From Asticcacaulis taihuensis (GTDB lineage Bacteria > Pseudomonadota > Alphaproteobacteria > Caulobacterales > Caulobacteraceae): DNA of 64,000 nucleotides. This document shows, piece by piece, positions 34,609-44,163 of the stretch (position 1 is the first letter of the stretch; every line of letters begins with the position of its first letter). Made by a program: the position numbers and the translations under genes. Under the pieces are notes generated by a model. The model was not told the origin of the DNA. It worked only from the letters and a program-made list of their open reading frames with translations, and searched no databases. Location: contig NZ_FMTS01000001.1 in NCBI RefSeq assembly GCF_900100255.1, positions 806,001 through 870,000 on the forward strand. The letters run 5' to 3'.

Positions 34609-36609
34609 TTAGCCGTCACGGCGCGGCTTGAAGCCAGGTTTTCCACCGGAAGGACGGCCGCCAGGCTTGCCGCCGGGTCTACCATCACGGGGCGCGCCTT
34701 TGAAGCCGCCGGCAGATGGACGATCGCCATAAGACTTGCGTTCACCACCTTCACGCGGGGCATAGTCGCGCTTGGGGCCACGGCCTTCGCCATCACGCGC
34801 GGCGTAGGGTTTCTTGAAGGCCGGGCGCTCTCCCCTTTCGGCGCCTTCCGCACGGGCCGGACGGTCACCGTAGTCGCGCTTCGGACGGTCATTATAGCTG
34901 CGTTCGCCACCGGTATTGTCACGCGCGGCATAGGGCTTCTTGAAAGCCGGACGGCCTTCTCGTTCAGGGCGTTCGCTGCGTTCCGGACGTGGGGTCCACT
35001 TCTTTTCACCACGCTCTTCACGGTTCTGGCCACCGAACTCACGCTTGGCGCGTTCGTAGGCACCGGCTTCACCGGCGGGAATGCCATCGCCATCGCGTTT
35101 GGCGTAGGGCTTCTTGAACGGGCGATCGCCTTGCGGACCTACGTTCCGAGGACGATCACCGAAATCACGCTTCGGACGGTCGCTATAGCTCCGCTCACCG
35201 CCGGCATTGTCTCGCGCCGCATAGGACTTCTTGAACGCTGGACGATCGCCTTGGGGCCGATCGCCGAAGTCGCGTTTCGGGCGGTCTCCGTAAGGTTTGC
35301 GTTCAGCCCCTTCAGCGCGCGGGGTCCAGGTCTTTTCACCGTAAGGCTTACGATCGCCATAGTCACGACGCGGGGCTGGTTCGGGGCGGCGATCGCGGGC
35401 CTCGCCATCGCCTTCAAAGCGCGGGCGTTCATCGAAATCGCGATCTTTGTAATCGCGTTTTTCAAACTCAGTGCGCGGCTTCCAGTCTTTCGGCTTGTCA
35501 CCGAATTTCTTGTCTCCGAACTTTTTCGCCCCAAATGCCGGCTTGTCCGTCTTGAAGCGATCGCCGCCACCACGGCGGCCGACGGGCGCGCCCGTGCTTT
35601 CACGGGGGGACGATATACTGCGTGTCTGCGAGGCCCCTTCCAGCGGAAGGTTCTTCAACTGAACAACGTCCGCCAGCATCTCGCGGATCACGCGCGGGCC
35701 GATTTCTTCCACCTCGCCCGGCTCCAGATTGCCGAGCAAGAAAGGCCCGTAGGCCAGGCGGATCAGGCGGTTGACCTTCAGGCCGATCGATTCCAGCACC
35801 TTACGGACTTCGCGGTTCTTGCCTTCGGTGATCGAGACCGTGACCCAGCAGTTGGCACGGCCATCGGCCTTTTCCGCCACCTTGTCGAGCGTGGCCTCCA
35901 TCGGGCCGTAGATCACACCGTCAACCGTGGTGCCGTCTTTAAGGGCATCGAGACGCGCCTGGGTGGTATGACCAAGCGCGCGGGCGCGATAGCGGCGCAC
36001 CCAGCCCGCGGACGGCAGCTCCAGCGCGCGCGCCAGTTCGCCGTCATTGGTCAGCAGCAGCAGCCCTTCGGAATTGAGATCAAGACGGCCCACCTTCAGC
36101 ACCCGCGGCAGGTCTGCCGGTAGCTTGTCGAAAACTGTCGGCCGGCCGGAGGGGTCACGTTCGGTGGTCACCAGGCCGACGGGCTTGTGATAGCGCCACA
36201 GGCGGGTGGGTTCGGCCTTGCCGACCACCTGGCCGTCAACGGTGATGACGTCGGTCGCCTTGACCAGGACCGCCGGGGTTTCAAGGATGCGGCCATTGAC
36301 GGCGATCTTGCCCAGGCCGATAAGACGCTCGATTTCGCGGCGCGAGGCCAGGCCGGCGCGGGCCAGCACCTTGGCGATACGCTCGCCAGCGGCGATCTTG
36401 TCGTCTTTTTTTGGGGCCTTCTTCGGACGCTCAGGCTTCTTGCCGGCGGCTTCGCGGGCGTCACGCATTTCCTGCGGCATATAGCGGTGACCGTCGGCGA
36501 TCTCCTGCAATTCCTTCGCGGCCTGGATCTCCTGCGGTGTCAGTTCGCGCGGGGTTTCAGGTCCGAATTGTTCATCGTTACGCTCTCCAGCGTTACTGTC
36601 TTGGGTCAC
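34609..36609 (-). CDS. RluB/RsuA-type rRNA pseudouridine synthase with long basic tail
   Basis: A 666-aa protein. Residues about 70-130 form an S4 RNA-binding domain (RIAKVLARAGLASRREIERLIGLGKIAVNG). The synthase domain follows, with the catalytic Asp in VGRLDLNSEGLLLLTNDGELA and the KNREVRKVLESIGLKVNRLIRLAYGPF signature of the RsuA/RluB/E/F family. From about residue 330 to the end the protein is a low-complexity Arg/Lys/Gly/Asp/Pro tail with repeats. RluB (23S rRNA U2605) is the most likely target by similarity. Translation starts at GTG 36609 after GAGAGA. rsmD follows 11 nt on. Confidence 0.93.
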   Translation of the reverse strand: MTQDSNAGERNDEQFGPETPRELTPQEIQAAKELQEIADGHRYMPQEMRDAREAAGKKPERPKKAPKKDDKIAAGERIAKVLARAGLASRREIERLIGLGKIAVNGRILETPAVLVKATDVITVDGQVVGKAEPTRLWRYHKPVGLVTTERDPSGRPTVFDKLPADLPRVLKVGRLDLNSEGLLLLTNDGELARALELPSAGWVRRYRARALGHTTQARLDALKDGTTVDGVIYGPMEATLDKVAEKADGRANCWVTVSITEGKNREVRKVLESIGLKVNRLIRLAYGPFLLGNLEPGEVEEIGPRVIREMLADVVQLKNLPLEGASQTRSISSPRESTGAPVGRRGGGDRFKTDKPAFGAKKFGDKKFGDKPKDWKPRTEFEKRDYKDRDFDERPRFEGDGEARDRRPEPAPRRDYGDRKPYGEKTWTPRAEGAERKPYGDRPKRDFGDRPQGDRPAFKKSYAARDNAGGERSYSDRPKRDFGDRPRNVGPQGDRPFKKPYAKRDGDGIPAGEAGAYERAKREFGGQNREERGEKKWTPRPERSERPEREGRPAFKKPYAARDNTGGERSYNDRPKRDYGDRPARAEGAERGERPAFKKPYAARDGEGRGPKRDYAPREGGERKSYGDRPSAGGFKGAPRDGRPGGKPGGRPSGGKPGFKPRRDG
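34612..35580 (-). repeat. Repeat-rich basic tail of the pseudouridine synthase
   Basis: Imperfect units of about 35-45 codons repeat here, built around FKK(S/P)YAARDN(A/T)GGERSY followed by DRPKRD(F/Y)GDRP. At least three are clear, and there are several shorter DRPKRDFGDRP or ERKPYGDRP pieces. The tail is roughly 320 residues long. Confidence 0.8.
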
Positions 36610-36681
36610 GGTATATCTCTCTAAATGTAATTGACGCCATTTCGCTTGACGTCTCAGTGCAGGCCCGTCTTTAAATCCTCT

Positions 36682-37158
36682 ATGGAAGACGATATCGACT
36701 TGATGCGTATAGCGCTGGAAAAAGCGCGTGAAGCGGCCTTGTCCGGCGAGGTGCCGATAGGCGCTCTAATCTTCGATCCGTCAAGTAAAACTGTTGTAAC
36801 AAGTGCTGGAAATGCGCCGATTTCGTTACATGACGCCACAGCGCACGCCGAAATCCGCGCCCTGAGGGCCGCAGGCGAGGCCCTCGGCAATTACCGCCTG
36901 ACCGATCTCTGGCTTTATGTGACGCTGGAACCCTGCGCCATGTGCGCCGGCGCCATCAGCCATGCCCGCATCGGCCGGGTCATCTATGGCGCCCCCGATC
37001 CCAAGGGTGGCGCCGTTGAGCATGGACCGAAATTCTTCGCGCAGCCGACCTGCCACTGGAAACCCGATGTTACCACGGGCATATTGGCCGATGACAGTTC
37101 GGAAATGCTGAAATCCTTCTTCAAGACCAGACGCAAGGGAACACAAAATGGCGGGTAA
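36682..37158 (+). CDS. tadA: tRNA-specific adenosine deaminase
   Basis: Converts the wobble adenosine of tRNA-Arg(ACG) to inosine. The zinc-deaminase motifs are complete: TAHAEIRAL (zinc His and catalytic Glu) and LEPCAMCAGAI (two Cys). Further family residues are SGEVPIGALIF and NYRLTDLWLYVTLEPC. I choose ATG 36682 (MEDDIDLMRIALEKAREA, 158 aa) because it matches the family; the frame opens further upstream. It is divergent from the pseudouridine synthase gene and overlaps mscS by 11 nt. Confidence 0.94.
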   Translation: MEDDIDLMRIALEKAREAALSGEVPIGALIFDPSSKTVVTSAGNAPISLHDATAHAEIRALRAAGEALGNYRLTDLWLYVTLEPCAMCAGAISHARIGRVIYGAPDPKGGAVEHGPKFFAQPTCHWKPDVTTGILADDSSEMLKSFFKTRRKGTQNGG

Positions 37159-38020
37159 TGGTTTCAATCTCGGCCCTCTCCAGCCTTTTTGGGATGAAGT
37201 GGTCCGCGACGCCGGTATTGTCTGGGCGAAACTGGGCGAACATCCGGATATGATGGCCAATATCGGCTGGGCCGCGGCCATCTTTGCCATCACCCTGATG
37301 CTGTCAGGCATGGCGTCGGATGCCGTCAAGCGCGCCTCGCGCCGGTTGGTTCACAAGGATGGCGACCGGACCCTGCTGGAATTCTTTTCGCAGGTTGTGC
37401 GCTGGATCGTCCTGGCGGTCGGCCTGGTGGCGGTGCTCAATCGCCTCGGTGTCCAGACGGCTTCCTTGCTCACCGTCCTGGGCGCGGCCTCCCTGGCCAT
37501 CGGTCTGGCCCTGCAGGGCACGCTCGGCAACGTGGCCGCCGGCCTGATGATCCTGTTCAACAAGCCCTACCGCATCGGCGACACGGTCCATATCGGCGAG
37601 GTCAAGGGCACGGTCCATCGCCTGGGCCTGTTCGCCACGGAAATTAATAATGCCGATAATATCCGCGTCTTCGTTCCCAATACCAAGGTCTTCAGCAACG
37701 AAATCTACAATGTCACCACCAATTCGGCGCTGAAAATCGAAGTATTGGTCGATGTCGCCTACCATACCGACCTGAATCAGGCGCTGGATATCCTGCGCGA
37801 TGTCGCCCTGAAGCAGCCGGAACGTCTCAGTACACATGATCCGGTTATCGGCTTCACACAGTTCGCGGCCAGCGGGATTACCGCCCGCGTCTTCCTGTGG
37901 GTCATGCCGGCACACGGCATCAGCGCCCGCACAAGCCTGATGATTGATATAAAGAAAGCTTTCGATGCGGCGGGAATCGAAATCCCCTTCCCGCACCAAG
38001 TTGAGATCAGCAAGGCTTAA
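37148..38020 (+). CDS. MscS-family small-conductance mechanosensitive channel
   Basis: A 290-aa inner-membrane channel that opens under osmotic downshock. There are three membrane helices (IGWAAAIFAITLMLSGMASDA, VVRWIVLAVGLVAVLNRLGV and LGAASLAIGLALQGTLGNVAAGLMILF), the last being the pore-lining TM3 with its Ala/Gly packing. The cytosolic beta domain follows with YRIGDTVHIGEVKGTVHRLGLF and VFVPNTKVFSNEIYNV. Length matches the classic MscS. The start overlaps the end of tadA by 11 nt. Its stop overlaps the convergent outer-membrane protein gene by 4 nt. Confidence 0.95.
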   Translation: MAGNGFNLGPLQPFWDEVVRDAGIVWAKLGEHPDMMANIGWAAAIFAITLMLSGMASDAVKRASRRLVHKDGDRTLLEFFSQVVRWIVLAVGLVAVLNRLGVQTASLLTVLGAASLAIGLALQGTLGNVAAGLMILFNKPYRIGDTVHIGEVKGTVHRLGLFATEINNADNIRVFVPNTKVFSNEIYNVTTNSALKIEVLVDVAYHTDLNQALDILRDVALKQPERLSTHDPVIGFTQFAASGITARVFLWVMPAHGISARTSLMIDIKKAFDAAGIEIPFPHQVEISKA

Positions 38021-38676
38021 AACTTGTAACGCAAACCCAGTTCAACGACAGGGTAGGTCTTGAAGTCCCTGATGTCGTCTTCCAGACTCTGGCGTTCGGT
38101 CTCCAGCGCCGTCTGCACTTCCGGCATGTCGGCATAAATGCTATCAGATGTCAGGGTCACGCGCGGACGCCCCTGGAAATAGGCGCCGGCTTCGAGATTG
38201 ATTTCGACTGCGCCTACAGGCCAGCGTGCGCCGATACCGAGATATGGCACGGCATCGTCAAATTTGGCACGTCCATTCAAGGTGCCGACCTGAGCCTCGG
38301 TCAGGGGTACACCGCCGACCGTCACCGTGCCGTTGGCGCGGCCGGTTGCCACGACCTTGTTGTCATTCTTGTATACGCCGGCGGTTACATAAAGCGGCCC
38401 TGTCTCGCTGAAACGGTAGTCGAGTTGCGCGCCGTAGGAGGCCAGTTTCAGATCCCCGTCATAGCGGATATCGTCGCTGGTGTCGTCGTAACCGAAGCTG
38501 GCGCCATTGGCGATGGCGCGGAGAGTGAAATGCGGGCTCAGTTTCACGCCAAACTCGGCGCCATATCCCAGTGTACCGGCACGAAGCCCGACAAAATCAG
38601 GCTCGACCGCCTGCGCGCTGACGGGGGCAAGGGCAATGGCACCCAGAAGAGCGGTGGCGATAAACAGGTGACGCAT
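38017..38676 (-). CDS. Outer-membrane beta-barrel-like protein
   Basis: A 219-aa exported protein. From ATG 38676 it has a signal peptide (LFIATALLGAIALAPVSAQA) preceded by GGGAAG at 7 nt. The mature part alternates hydrophobic and polar residues in strands, for example LGYGAEFGVKLSPHFTLRAIANG, LASYGAQLDYRF and GPLYVTAGVYKND. It ends in VVELGLRYKF with the C-terminal Phe typical of outer-membrane barrels. It looks like an eight-strand barrel with a helical insert (about 180-200). I do not recognise the specific family. It lies downstream of accA on the same strand. Confidence 0.8.
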   Translation of the reverse strand: MRHLFIATALLGAIALAPVSAQAVEPDFVGLRAGTLGYGAEFGVKLSPHFTLRAIANGASFGYDDTSDDIRYDGDLKLASYGAQLDYRFSETGPLYVTAGVYKNDNKVVATGRANGTVTVGGVPLTEAQVGTLNGRAKFDDAVPYLGIGARWPVGAVEINLEAGAYFQGRPRVTLTSDSIYADMPEVQTALETERQSLEDDIRDFKTYPVVELGLRYKF

Positions 38677-38797
38677 GATGTGGCTTCCCAAATTCGTAGA
38701 TTCACGGACAGCATAGAAATACCGCTGCCGGTTCACAAAGTGATTTGAGAGGCTGAAATATTAGATAGCGGTAAAAGAAGCCTGAATGGCTGGCCGT

Positions 38798-39754
38798 CTA
38801 GCTCAATCCCTTACGGCCAATATCGTAGAAGCGCTGGGCGCGCTGCTCGACCAATTGATCCGGCGACAGGAAACTCATCGCCTGCAATTCCTTTTCCAGC
38901 ACATTACCGAGAGTCTCGATCATGACTTCCGGATCGGAATGGGCACCGCCGGCCGGTTCCTCGACGATACGGTCGACAATGCCCATCTTGAGCAGGTCCG
39001 GCGCGGTGATCTTCATCTGATCGGCGGCATCCTTGGCACGCGAACCGTCATGCCACAGGATCGAGGCTGCACCTTCAGGCGAGATCACAGAATAGATGGA
39101 ATGTTCGAGAATCAGCACGCGGTTGGCAGCAGCGAGTGCAATGGCCCCGCCGGAACCGCCCTCGCCTGTTACCGTGGCGATAACCGGCACGCGCAGGGTC
39201 AGGCCCTTTTCGGTCGAGCGGGCGATAGCCTCGGCCTGGCCGCGTTCTTCGGCGCCGATGCCCGGATAAGCCCCGGCGGTATCCACAAATGTGAGAACCG
39301 GCAGACCGAACTGCTCGGCCATTTCCATCAGGCGCACCGCCTTGCGGTAGCCTTCCGGACGGGCCATACCGAAATTGTGCTTCAGGCGCGTGGCGGTGTC
39401 ATGGCCCTTTTCATGGCCCATGACCACCACAGACTGACCGCGGAACCGGCCGAGGCCACCGACGATGGCCTGATCATCGCCGAACTTGCGGTCACCGCGC
39501 AGCTCGACGAAATCTTCAATCAGGCCACTGATATAATCGACCAGATGCGGGCGTTCCGGATGGCGGGCGACCAGGGTCTTTTGCCAGGGATCGAGACGGG
39601 AATAGGTCTCGCGGCGCAGGACTTCAGTACGCTGGCGCAGGGCATCCAGTTCGACATCAAGATTGGCGCCTCCGCTTTGCGACAGGGCGGAAAGCTCCTC
39701 GATCTTGGCTTCCAGGTCCGCGATCGGACGTTCGAATTCGAGATAATGTCGCAT
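38798..39754 (-). CDS. accA: Acetyl-CoA carboxylase carboxyltransferase subunit alpha
   Basis: The alpha half of the carboxyltransferase that makes malonyl-CoA for fatty-acid synthesis. The 318-aa sequence begins MRHYLEFERPIADLEAKIEEL and has ARHPERPHLVDYI, the biotin/CoA-site stretch VGHEKGHDT and NFGMARPEGYRKAVRLMEMAEQF, then FVDTAGAYPGIGAEERGQAEAIA and GEGGSGGAIA. The complete crotonase fold is present. The upstream gap to xerD (178 nt) holds a CAAGGGG-CACGG-CCCCTTG hairpin that has no T-tract on the sense strand. Confidence 0.98.
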   Translation of the reverse strand: MRHYLEFERPIADLEAKIEELSALSQSGGANLDVELDALRQRTEVLRRETYSRLDPWQKTLVARHPERPHLVDYISGLIEDFVELRGDRKFGDDQAIVGGLGRFRGQSVVVMGHEKGHDTATRLKHNFGMARPEGYRKAVRLMEMAEQFGLPVLTFVDTAGAYPGIGAEERGQAEAIARSTEKGLTLRVPVIATVTGEGGSGGAIALAAANRVLILEHSIYSVISPEGAASILWHDGSRAKDAADQMKITAPDLLKMGIVDRIVEEPAGGAHSDPEVMIETLGNVLEKELQAMSFLSPDQLVEQRAQRFYDIGRKGLS

Positions 39755-39932
39755 CAGGTCGCTCTTGATTGCCCCAAATGTACGCGCGTAGCGTTAAAAA
39801 CCAATACGAATAAGGGCACTACCCTTAGAGGAGAGGCCGTTTAACAGCAAGTCGTCATCCGTTAAAGGGGATTTTTCAAGGGGCACGGCCCCTTGCCCCA
39901 TTCGTCGCAAAGCTTTTTAACACCACAAAACC

Positions 39933-40853
39933 TTATCCAGTCCGCTTTTTAGCCAGCGGATGATGGCTTTCGACCACCTCCCGCAGGCGTTCGCCCGCGA
40001 CATGGGTATAGATCTGCGTGGTGGAGATATCGGCATGGCCCAGCAGGGTCTGCACAGTGCGCAGATCCGCCCCGCCCTCCAGCAGGTGAGTCGCAAAGGC
40101 GTGACGCAGAACGTGCGGCGACACGCGCGCCGGATCGATGCCGGCATTGAACGCCGCTTCATCCAGCAATTGCCCGACACGCCGGCGCGTGAGGTGACCA
40201 TCAACGCCGCGAGACGCAAACAGATAGGGATTGTTCTTGTCACCCGCTGGCAAAAAGGCCGGGCGAATCTCCAGATATTCCCGGATGGCGGCGCGGGCGG
40301 AAGGATTGAGCGGCACCAGCCGTTCGACGCCGCCCTTGCCCTTGATGATCAGATAGGCGGGATCGCGTTGGACGGCATCGAGCTTGAGGCCGACCAGTTC
40401 GGAAATGCGCATACCGGACGCATAGGCCATCTCGATCAGGCACTCCAGCCGCACGGCCTGATGTGGGTTCTTCTCCGCGCAGGCCGCAATCAGCGAGTCG
40501 ACCTCGGCGCGCGAAAGGATTTTGGGCAGGGTCAGGCCCTTTTTCGCGGCAGCGATCTTGCGACTGGGATCGGCGCCGGTCAGATTTTCCGCCACACAGA
40601 AGCGGTAGAACTGGCGGATCGCCGACCGCTTGCGCTGGGTGGTGGCCGCCGACAGGCCGCGTTCGCTTAAAGTGGTGAAATAACGCGCCAGGTCGGATTC
40701 CGCCAAACTAAGCAGACCGGAAGCGGTAACCTGCAATGTGTCAACCAGATCCGCCAGGTCGCGCCCGTAAGCCTCAAGCGTCAGCTTCGCGGCATTGCGT
40801 TCCACGGCCATCATTTGCAGAAACTGTTTTACGGGATCGAATCTGGAACTCAT
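39933..40853 (-). CDS. xerD: Site-specific tyrosine recombinase XerD
   Basis: A 306-aa recombinase that resolves chromosome dimers at dif together with XerC. It has the N-terminal SAM-like DNA-binding domain (FLQMMAVERNAAKLTLEAYGRDLADL) and the catalytic domain with Arg in YASGMRISELVGL, His-x-x-Arg in HVLRHAFATHLLEGGADLRTVQTLLGH, and the nucleophile Tyr in TTQIYTHV. XerD rather than XerC is my reading of length and of SRAEVDSLIAA. It is divergent from aroK across only 47 nt. There is no sign of an integrated element beside it, so it is the housekeeping enzyme. Confidence 0.93.
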   Translation of the reverse strand: MSSRFDPVKQFLQMMAVERNAAKLTLEAYGRDLADLVDTLQVTASGLLSLAESDLARYFTTLSERGLSAATTQRKRSAIRQFYRFCVAENLTGADPSRKIAAAKKGLTLPKILSRAEVDSLIAACAEKNPHQAVRLECLIEMAYASGMRISELVGLKLDAVQRDPAYLIIKGKGGVERLVPLNPSARAAIREYLEIRPAFLPAGDKNNPYLFASRGVDGHLTRRRVGQLLDEAAFNAGIDPARVSPHVLRHAFATHLLEGGADLRTVQTLLGHADISTTQIYTHVAGERLREVVESHHPLAKKRTG

Positions 40854-40900
40854 AAGGTTAAGTCTGGCAAAGTCCCCCTAATATCGTGTAAAGCAGGCAA

Positions 40901-41497
40901 ATGACCGCCGAGCCTGAGCCTTCCGCTGCTGAACCCCCAATACCTGGGTCTCCAGTGCGCCCCGTCTTCACCCTGCCGAAAACCGTTGCGCTTGTCGGCC
41001 TGATGGGCGTTGGCAAGACCACCATCGGCCGTCGCCTGGCCGATCATTTCGGCCTGCCCTTTGTCGATGCCGACGAGGAGATCGAAAAGGCGGCCGGGAT
41101 GACGATCGCCGATATCTTCGCCAACTACGGCGAAAAAGGCTTCCGTGATGGCGAACAGCGTGTCATCGCTCGCCTGCTGGAAGGGGGGCCGCGTATCCTG
41201 GCCACCGGCGGCGGCGCCCTGACGCACCCCCTCACCCGTGAAAACCTCAAGGCCAAGGCGATTACCCTCTGGCTGAAAACCGATATCAAGGTACTGGCCA
41301 AGCGCGTGGCCAACCGTCCTCACCGCCCCCTGCTCAAAGACCGGAACCCGATCGAAGTGCTCAAAGAACACGTCAAGACCCGCTATCCCCTGTATGAAAT
41401 CGCCGACATCACCGTCGACACCGGCGACCAGTCGCACGTCAAGGCGCTCGATCAGGTGGTGGCGGCCCTGCACGCCCATATCATGGGTGCAAAATGA
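40901..41497 (+). CDS. aroK: Shikimate kinase
   Basis: Phosphorylates shikimate in the chorismate pathway. The Walker A loop is [15 protein letters not shown]. The shikimate-binding [30 protein letters not shown] and [16 protein letters not shown] segments and the lid ([12 protein letters not shown]) follow. The protein is 198 aa with a short disordered Pro/Ala N-terminal extension (about 25 residues). It overlaps aroB by 4 nt (ATGA), so the two are translationally coupled. Confidence 0.97.
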   Translation: MTAEPEPSAAEPPIPGSPVRPVFTLPKTVALVGLMGVGKTTIGRRLADHFGLPFVDADEEIEKAAGMTIADIFANYGEKGFRDGEQRVIARLLEGGPRILATGGGALTHPLTRENLKAKAITLWLKTDIKVLAKRVANRPHRPLLKDRNPIEVLKEHVKTRYPLYEIADITVDTGDQSHVKALDQVVAALHAHIMGAK

Positions 41498-42633
41498 GCA
41501 ATATCAGGCGCATTCCGGTATCCGGCGAAGGCTTCAAAGCCTACGAGGTCATTGTTGGACAGGGTCTTCTGAACGAGGCTGAAAAATGGGTTGGTCCTTT
41601 CCTGACCAATTCACGCGTGGTCATGGTGACGGATTCCAATGTCGGCCCGCTGCACGCCGACCTCATCCTGGCCCAGTTCGAGGTCGCCGGCCGCAGGACG
41701 CACAAGATCGTGGTGCCCGCCGGCGAGGAAAGCAAATCCTATGACGGCCTGAAATTCGTCCTCGACGCCCTGCTCGATTGCGGCCTGGACCGCAAGGACG
41801 TGGTGATCGCCCTTGGCGGCGGCGTCATCGGCGACCTGACCGGCTTTGCCTGCGCCGTCTACATGCGCGGCATCGACTTCATCCAGATCCCGACCACCGT
41901 CCTGGCTCAGGTCGATTCCTCGGTCGGCGGCAAGACGGCTATCGATCACGAAAAAGGCAAGAACCTGATCGGCGCCTTCTGGCAGCCGCGCCTGGTGCTG
42001 TGCGATCTTGATATCCTGAAGACCCTGCCGGCGCGTGAAATCCGCTGCGGTTATGCCGAAATCATCAAGTACGGCCTGCTGGGCGACAAGACCTTCTTCG
42101 AATGGCTGGAGGCCAATGACGACAAGGTGCTGGCACTGGAGCCCGCAGCCATCCTGTACGCCGTTGCCCGCTCTGTCGAAATGAAGGCCGAAATCGTCGC
42201 CGCCGATGAACGCGAAGGCGGTCAGCGGGCCCTGCTCAATCTCGGCCACACCTTCGGCCATGCGCTGGAGGCCGAGGTCGGATTTGGTGATATGCTGCTG
42301 CATGGTGAGGCCGTCGCTATCGGCATGGCCCAGGCTTTCCGCTACAGCGCCCTCAATGGCGAATGCACGGAAGAAGAGTCGGATCGCGCCGTGGCAGCTA
42401 TCGCCCACGCCGGCCTGCCGACACGCATGTCGGATATCAGGAATGCCCCCTTTGATGCCGACCGCCTGATCACCCACATGGGCCACGACAAGAAGGCGGA
42501 AGGCGGCACCCTCACCTTCGTGCTGGTCAATGGTATCGGACGGGCCTTTGTCGCCAAAAAGGTATCCGCCGAATTGATCGCCGAATTCCTCATATTGGAT
42601 GGCGCCGTTTCATCCACCACAGCGCCGGCCTAA
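41494..42633 (+). CDS. aroB: 3-dehydroquinate synthase
   Basis: The second enzyme of the shikimate pathway, which cyclises DAHP to 3-dehydroquinate using NAD+ and a divalent metal. The 379-aa sequence has the NAD-binding [21 protein letters not shown], the substrate loop [35 protein letters not shown], and the metal-binding His residues in [12 protein letters not shown] and HGEAVAIGM. It sits second in aroK-aroB, with the CBS transporter gene 12 nt downstream. Confidence 0.98.
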   Translation: MSNIRRIPVSGEGFKAYEVIVGQGLLNEAEKWVGPFLTNSRVVMVTDSNVGPLHADLILAQFEVAGRRTHKIVVPAGEESKSYDGLKFVLDALLDCGLDRKDVVIALGGGVIGDLTGFACAVYMRGIDFIQIPTTVLAQVDSSVGGKTAIDHEKGKNLIGAFWQPRLVLCDLDILKTLPAREIRCGYAEIIKYGLLGDKTFFEWLEANDDKVLALEPAAILYAVARSVEMKAEIVAADEREGGQRALLNLGHTFGHALEAEVGFGDMLLHGEAVAIGMAQAFRYSALNGECTEEESDRAVAAIAHAGLPTRMSDIRNAPFDADRLITHMGHDKKAEGGTLTFVLVNGIGRAFVAKKVSAELIAEFLILDGAVSSTTAPA

Positions 42634-42645
42634 AGGTCAAAACTC

Positions 42646-43914
42646 ATGCTGATCGCCTCGCTTATCGCCCTGGTTCCTGTGCTGCTGCTGATACTGGGGG
42701 TATCGGCGATCTTCAGCGCGGGCGAGACCTCGATGACGGCCGCCTCGCGCGGCCGGATGCACCAGCTTGAGCGCGATGGCGACAAGGCGGCCAAGCGGGT
42801 CAACAAACTCCTGACCAACCAGGAAAAGATGATTGGCGCCATCCTGCTCCTGCAGAATGTGCTCAATATCGGTGCCTCCGCCATTGCCACCATCTCCATC
42901 GACCGCGCCATTCCCGGTCCGTGGGGCGCGGCAATCTCCACTGCCTTCATGACCGTGATGGTGCTGGTCTTCGCCGAAGTCCTGCCCAAGACCCTGGCCA
43001 TAATGAAGCCGGATGATGTGGCCCGCTTCCTGTCACGCCCCGTAAGCTGGACCGTCTTCATCTTCGGACCGATCATCAATGCCGTGCAGTGGTTCGTGCG
43101 CGCCGTCCTGCGCCTGTTCGGCGTGCGCATGTCGATGGAGGTCGATGTGCTGGCGGCGCACGAGGAAATCCGCGGCGCCGTCGAATACCATCATGACGAA
43201 GGCGCCGTTCAGAGCGAAGACCGCAACATGTTCCGCGGCGTGCTTGACCTCGCCGAACTCGATGTCAGCCAGATCATGGTTCACCGCAAATCGATCGACA
43301 TGATCGATGCCGACCTGCCGACCGAGCGCATCATCGATATTGCCCTGGGTTTCAGCCACACCCGCGTGCCGCTTTACAAGGACAACACCGAGAATATTAT
43401 CGGCATCCTGCACGCCCGCGACCTGATGGCAGCGGTGATCCGTGCCAAGGGCGATATCAAAAGCGTCGATGTCATGGCCATCGTGCGCGAGCCGTGGTTC
43501 ATCCCGGACACCACCAATCTTAAGGACCAACTGGCCGAATTCCGTCGCAAGAAGGCGCATTTCGCCTTAGTGGTTGATGAATATGGCGCCCTGCAGGGGC
43601 TGGTGACGCTGGAAGACATCCTGGAAGAGATCGTCGGTGAGATCGATGATGAACACGACGCCGTACTGACCGCCCTGCGCCGCCAGTCCGACGGATCAAT
43701 CCATGTCGATGGCGACCTGGCCATACGCGACCTCAACCGCGCCATGGACTGGGAATTGCCCGACGAGGATGCCGTCACCATTGCCGGCCTGGTGATCCAC
43801 GAGGCCCGCACCATCCCCGAACCGGGCCAGACCTTCATCTTCTATGGCCGCAAATTTCAGATCTTGCGCCGCCAGCGCAACCAGATCACGGCAATCAAGA
43901 TTTCACCGGTCTAA
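42646..43914 (+). CDS. CorB/HlyC-family CNNM transporter with CBS domains
   Basis: A 422-aa membrane protein. Residues about 1-190 form the DUF21/CNNM membrane domain (LIALVPVLLLILGVSAIFSAGETSMTAASRGRMHQLE, then further helices with FAEVLPKTLAIMKPDDVARF). A CBS pair follows (about 205-335; VHRKSIDMIDADLP, GILHARDLMAAV, FALVVDEYGALQGLVTLEDILEEIVGEI) and then the CorC_HlyC domain (DGDLAIRDLNRAMDWELPDED). Members are linked to magnesium or cobalt export. It is the third gene of aroK-aroB-CorB, an arrangement seen in other alphaproteobacteria. A terminator shared with the convergent RND operon lies downstream. Confidence 0.93.
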   Translation: MLIASLIALVPVLLLILGVSAIFSAGETSMTAASRGRMHQLERDGDKAAKRVNKLLTNQEKMIGAILLLQNVLNIGASAIATISIDRAIPGPWGAAISTAFMTVMVLVFAEVLPKTLAIMKPDDVARFLSRPVSWTVFIFGPIINAVQWFVRAVLRLFGVRMSMEVDVLAAHEEIRGAVEYHHDEGAVQSEDRNMFRGVLDLAELDVSQIMVHRKSIDMIDADLPTERIIDIALGFSHTRVPLYKDNTENIIGILHARDLMAAVIRAKGDIKSVDVMAIVREPWFIPDTTNLKDQLAEFRRKKAHFALVVDEYGALQGLVTLEDILEEIVGEIDDEHDAVLTALRRQSDGSIHVDGDLAIRDLNRAMDWELPDEDAVTIAGLVIHEARTIPEPGQTFIFYGRKFQILRRQRNQITAIKISPV

Positions 43915-43991
43915 CGGAAGATCTGTAAATTTCAGACGCCTGAACCTTACCCGGAACTGCCTCATCGTTCCGGCCTTAAGAAAGACAGCTT

Positions 43992-44131
43992 ATCCACAGA
44001 TTACACAGATTACGCAGATTTTTCAGAGTTTAATGAGCAACCTCCAGAAACTTTGGCTGGAGCCAATGGCGCTTTCGCACCGATGGTCTCGCACTATACG
44101 TAAGGTTCTAAAATCTGTGTAATCTATGGAT
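43992..44131. repeat. Imperfect inverted repeat element, 'CCACAGATTACACAGATT' type
   Basis: ATCCACAGATTACACAGATT (43992-44011) pairs with 44112-44131 with one mismatch in 20, across a 100-nt centre that contains GGCGCTTTCGCACC. The arm units match those of the perfect element at 24677-24790 (CCACAGAT and repeated CACAGAT). This fills most of the 300-nt gap after the CorB-type gene. Confidence 0.8.
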
Positions 44132-44163
44132 GAACTCTATCTTTTGCGTATTCCTTGAAACAA

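Noticed and set aside
39877-39895. CAAGGGG-CACGG-CCCCTTG hairpin between xerD and accA
   Set aside because: On the minus strand it is followed by A residues, not T, so I did not call it a terminator of xerD.
39933-40853. Tyrosine recombinase as a sign of an integrated element
   Set aside because: It is a housekeeping XerD by length and motifs, flanked by accA and aroK, with no attachment-site repeats or phage genes.
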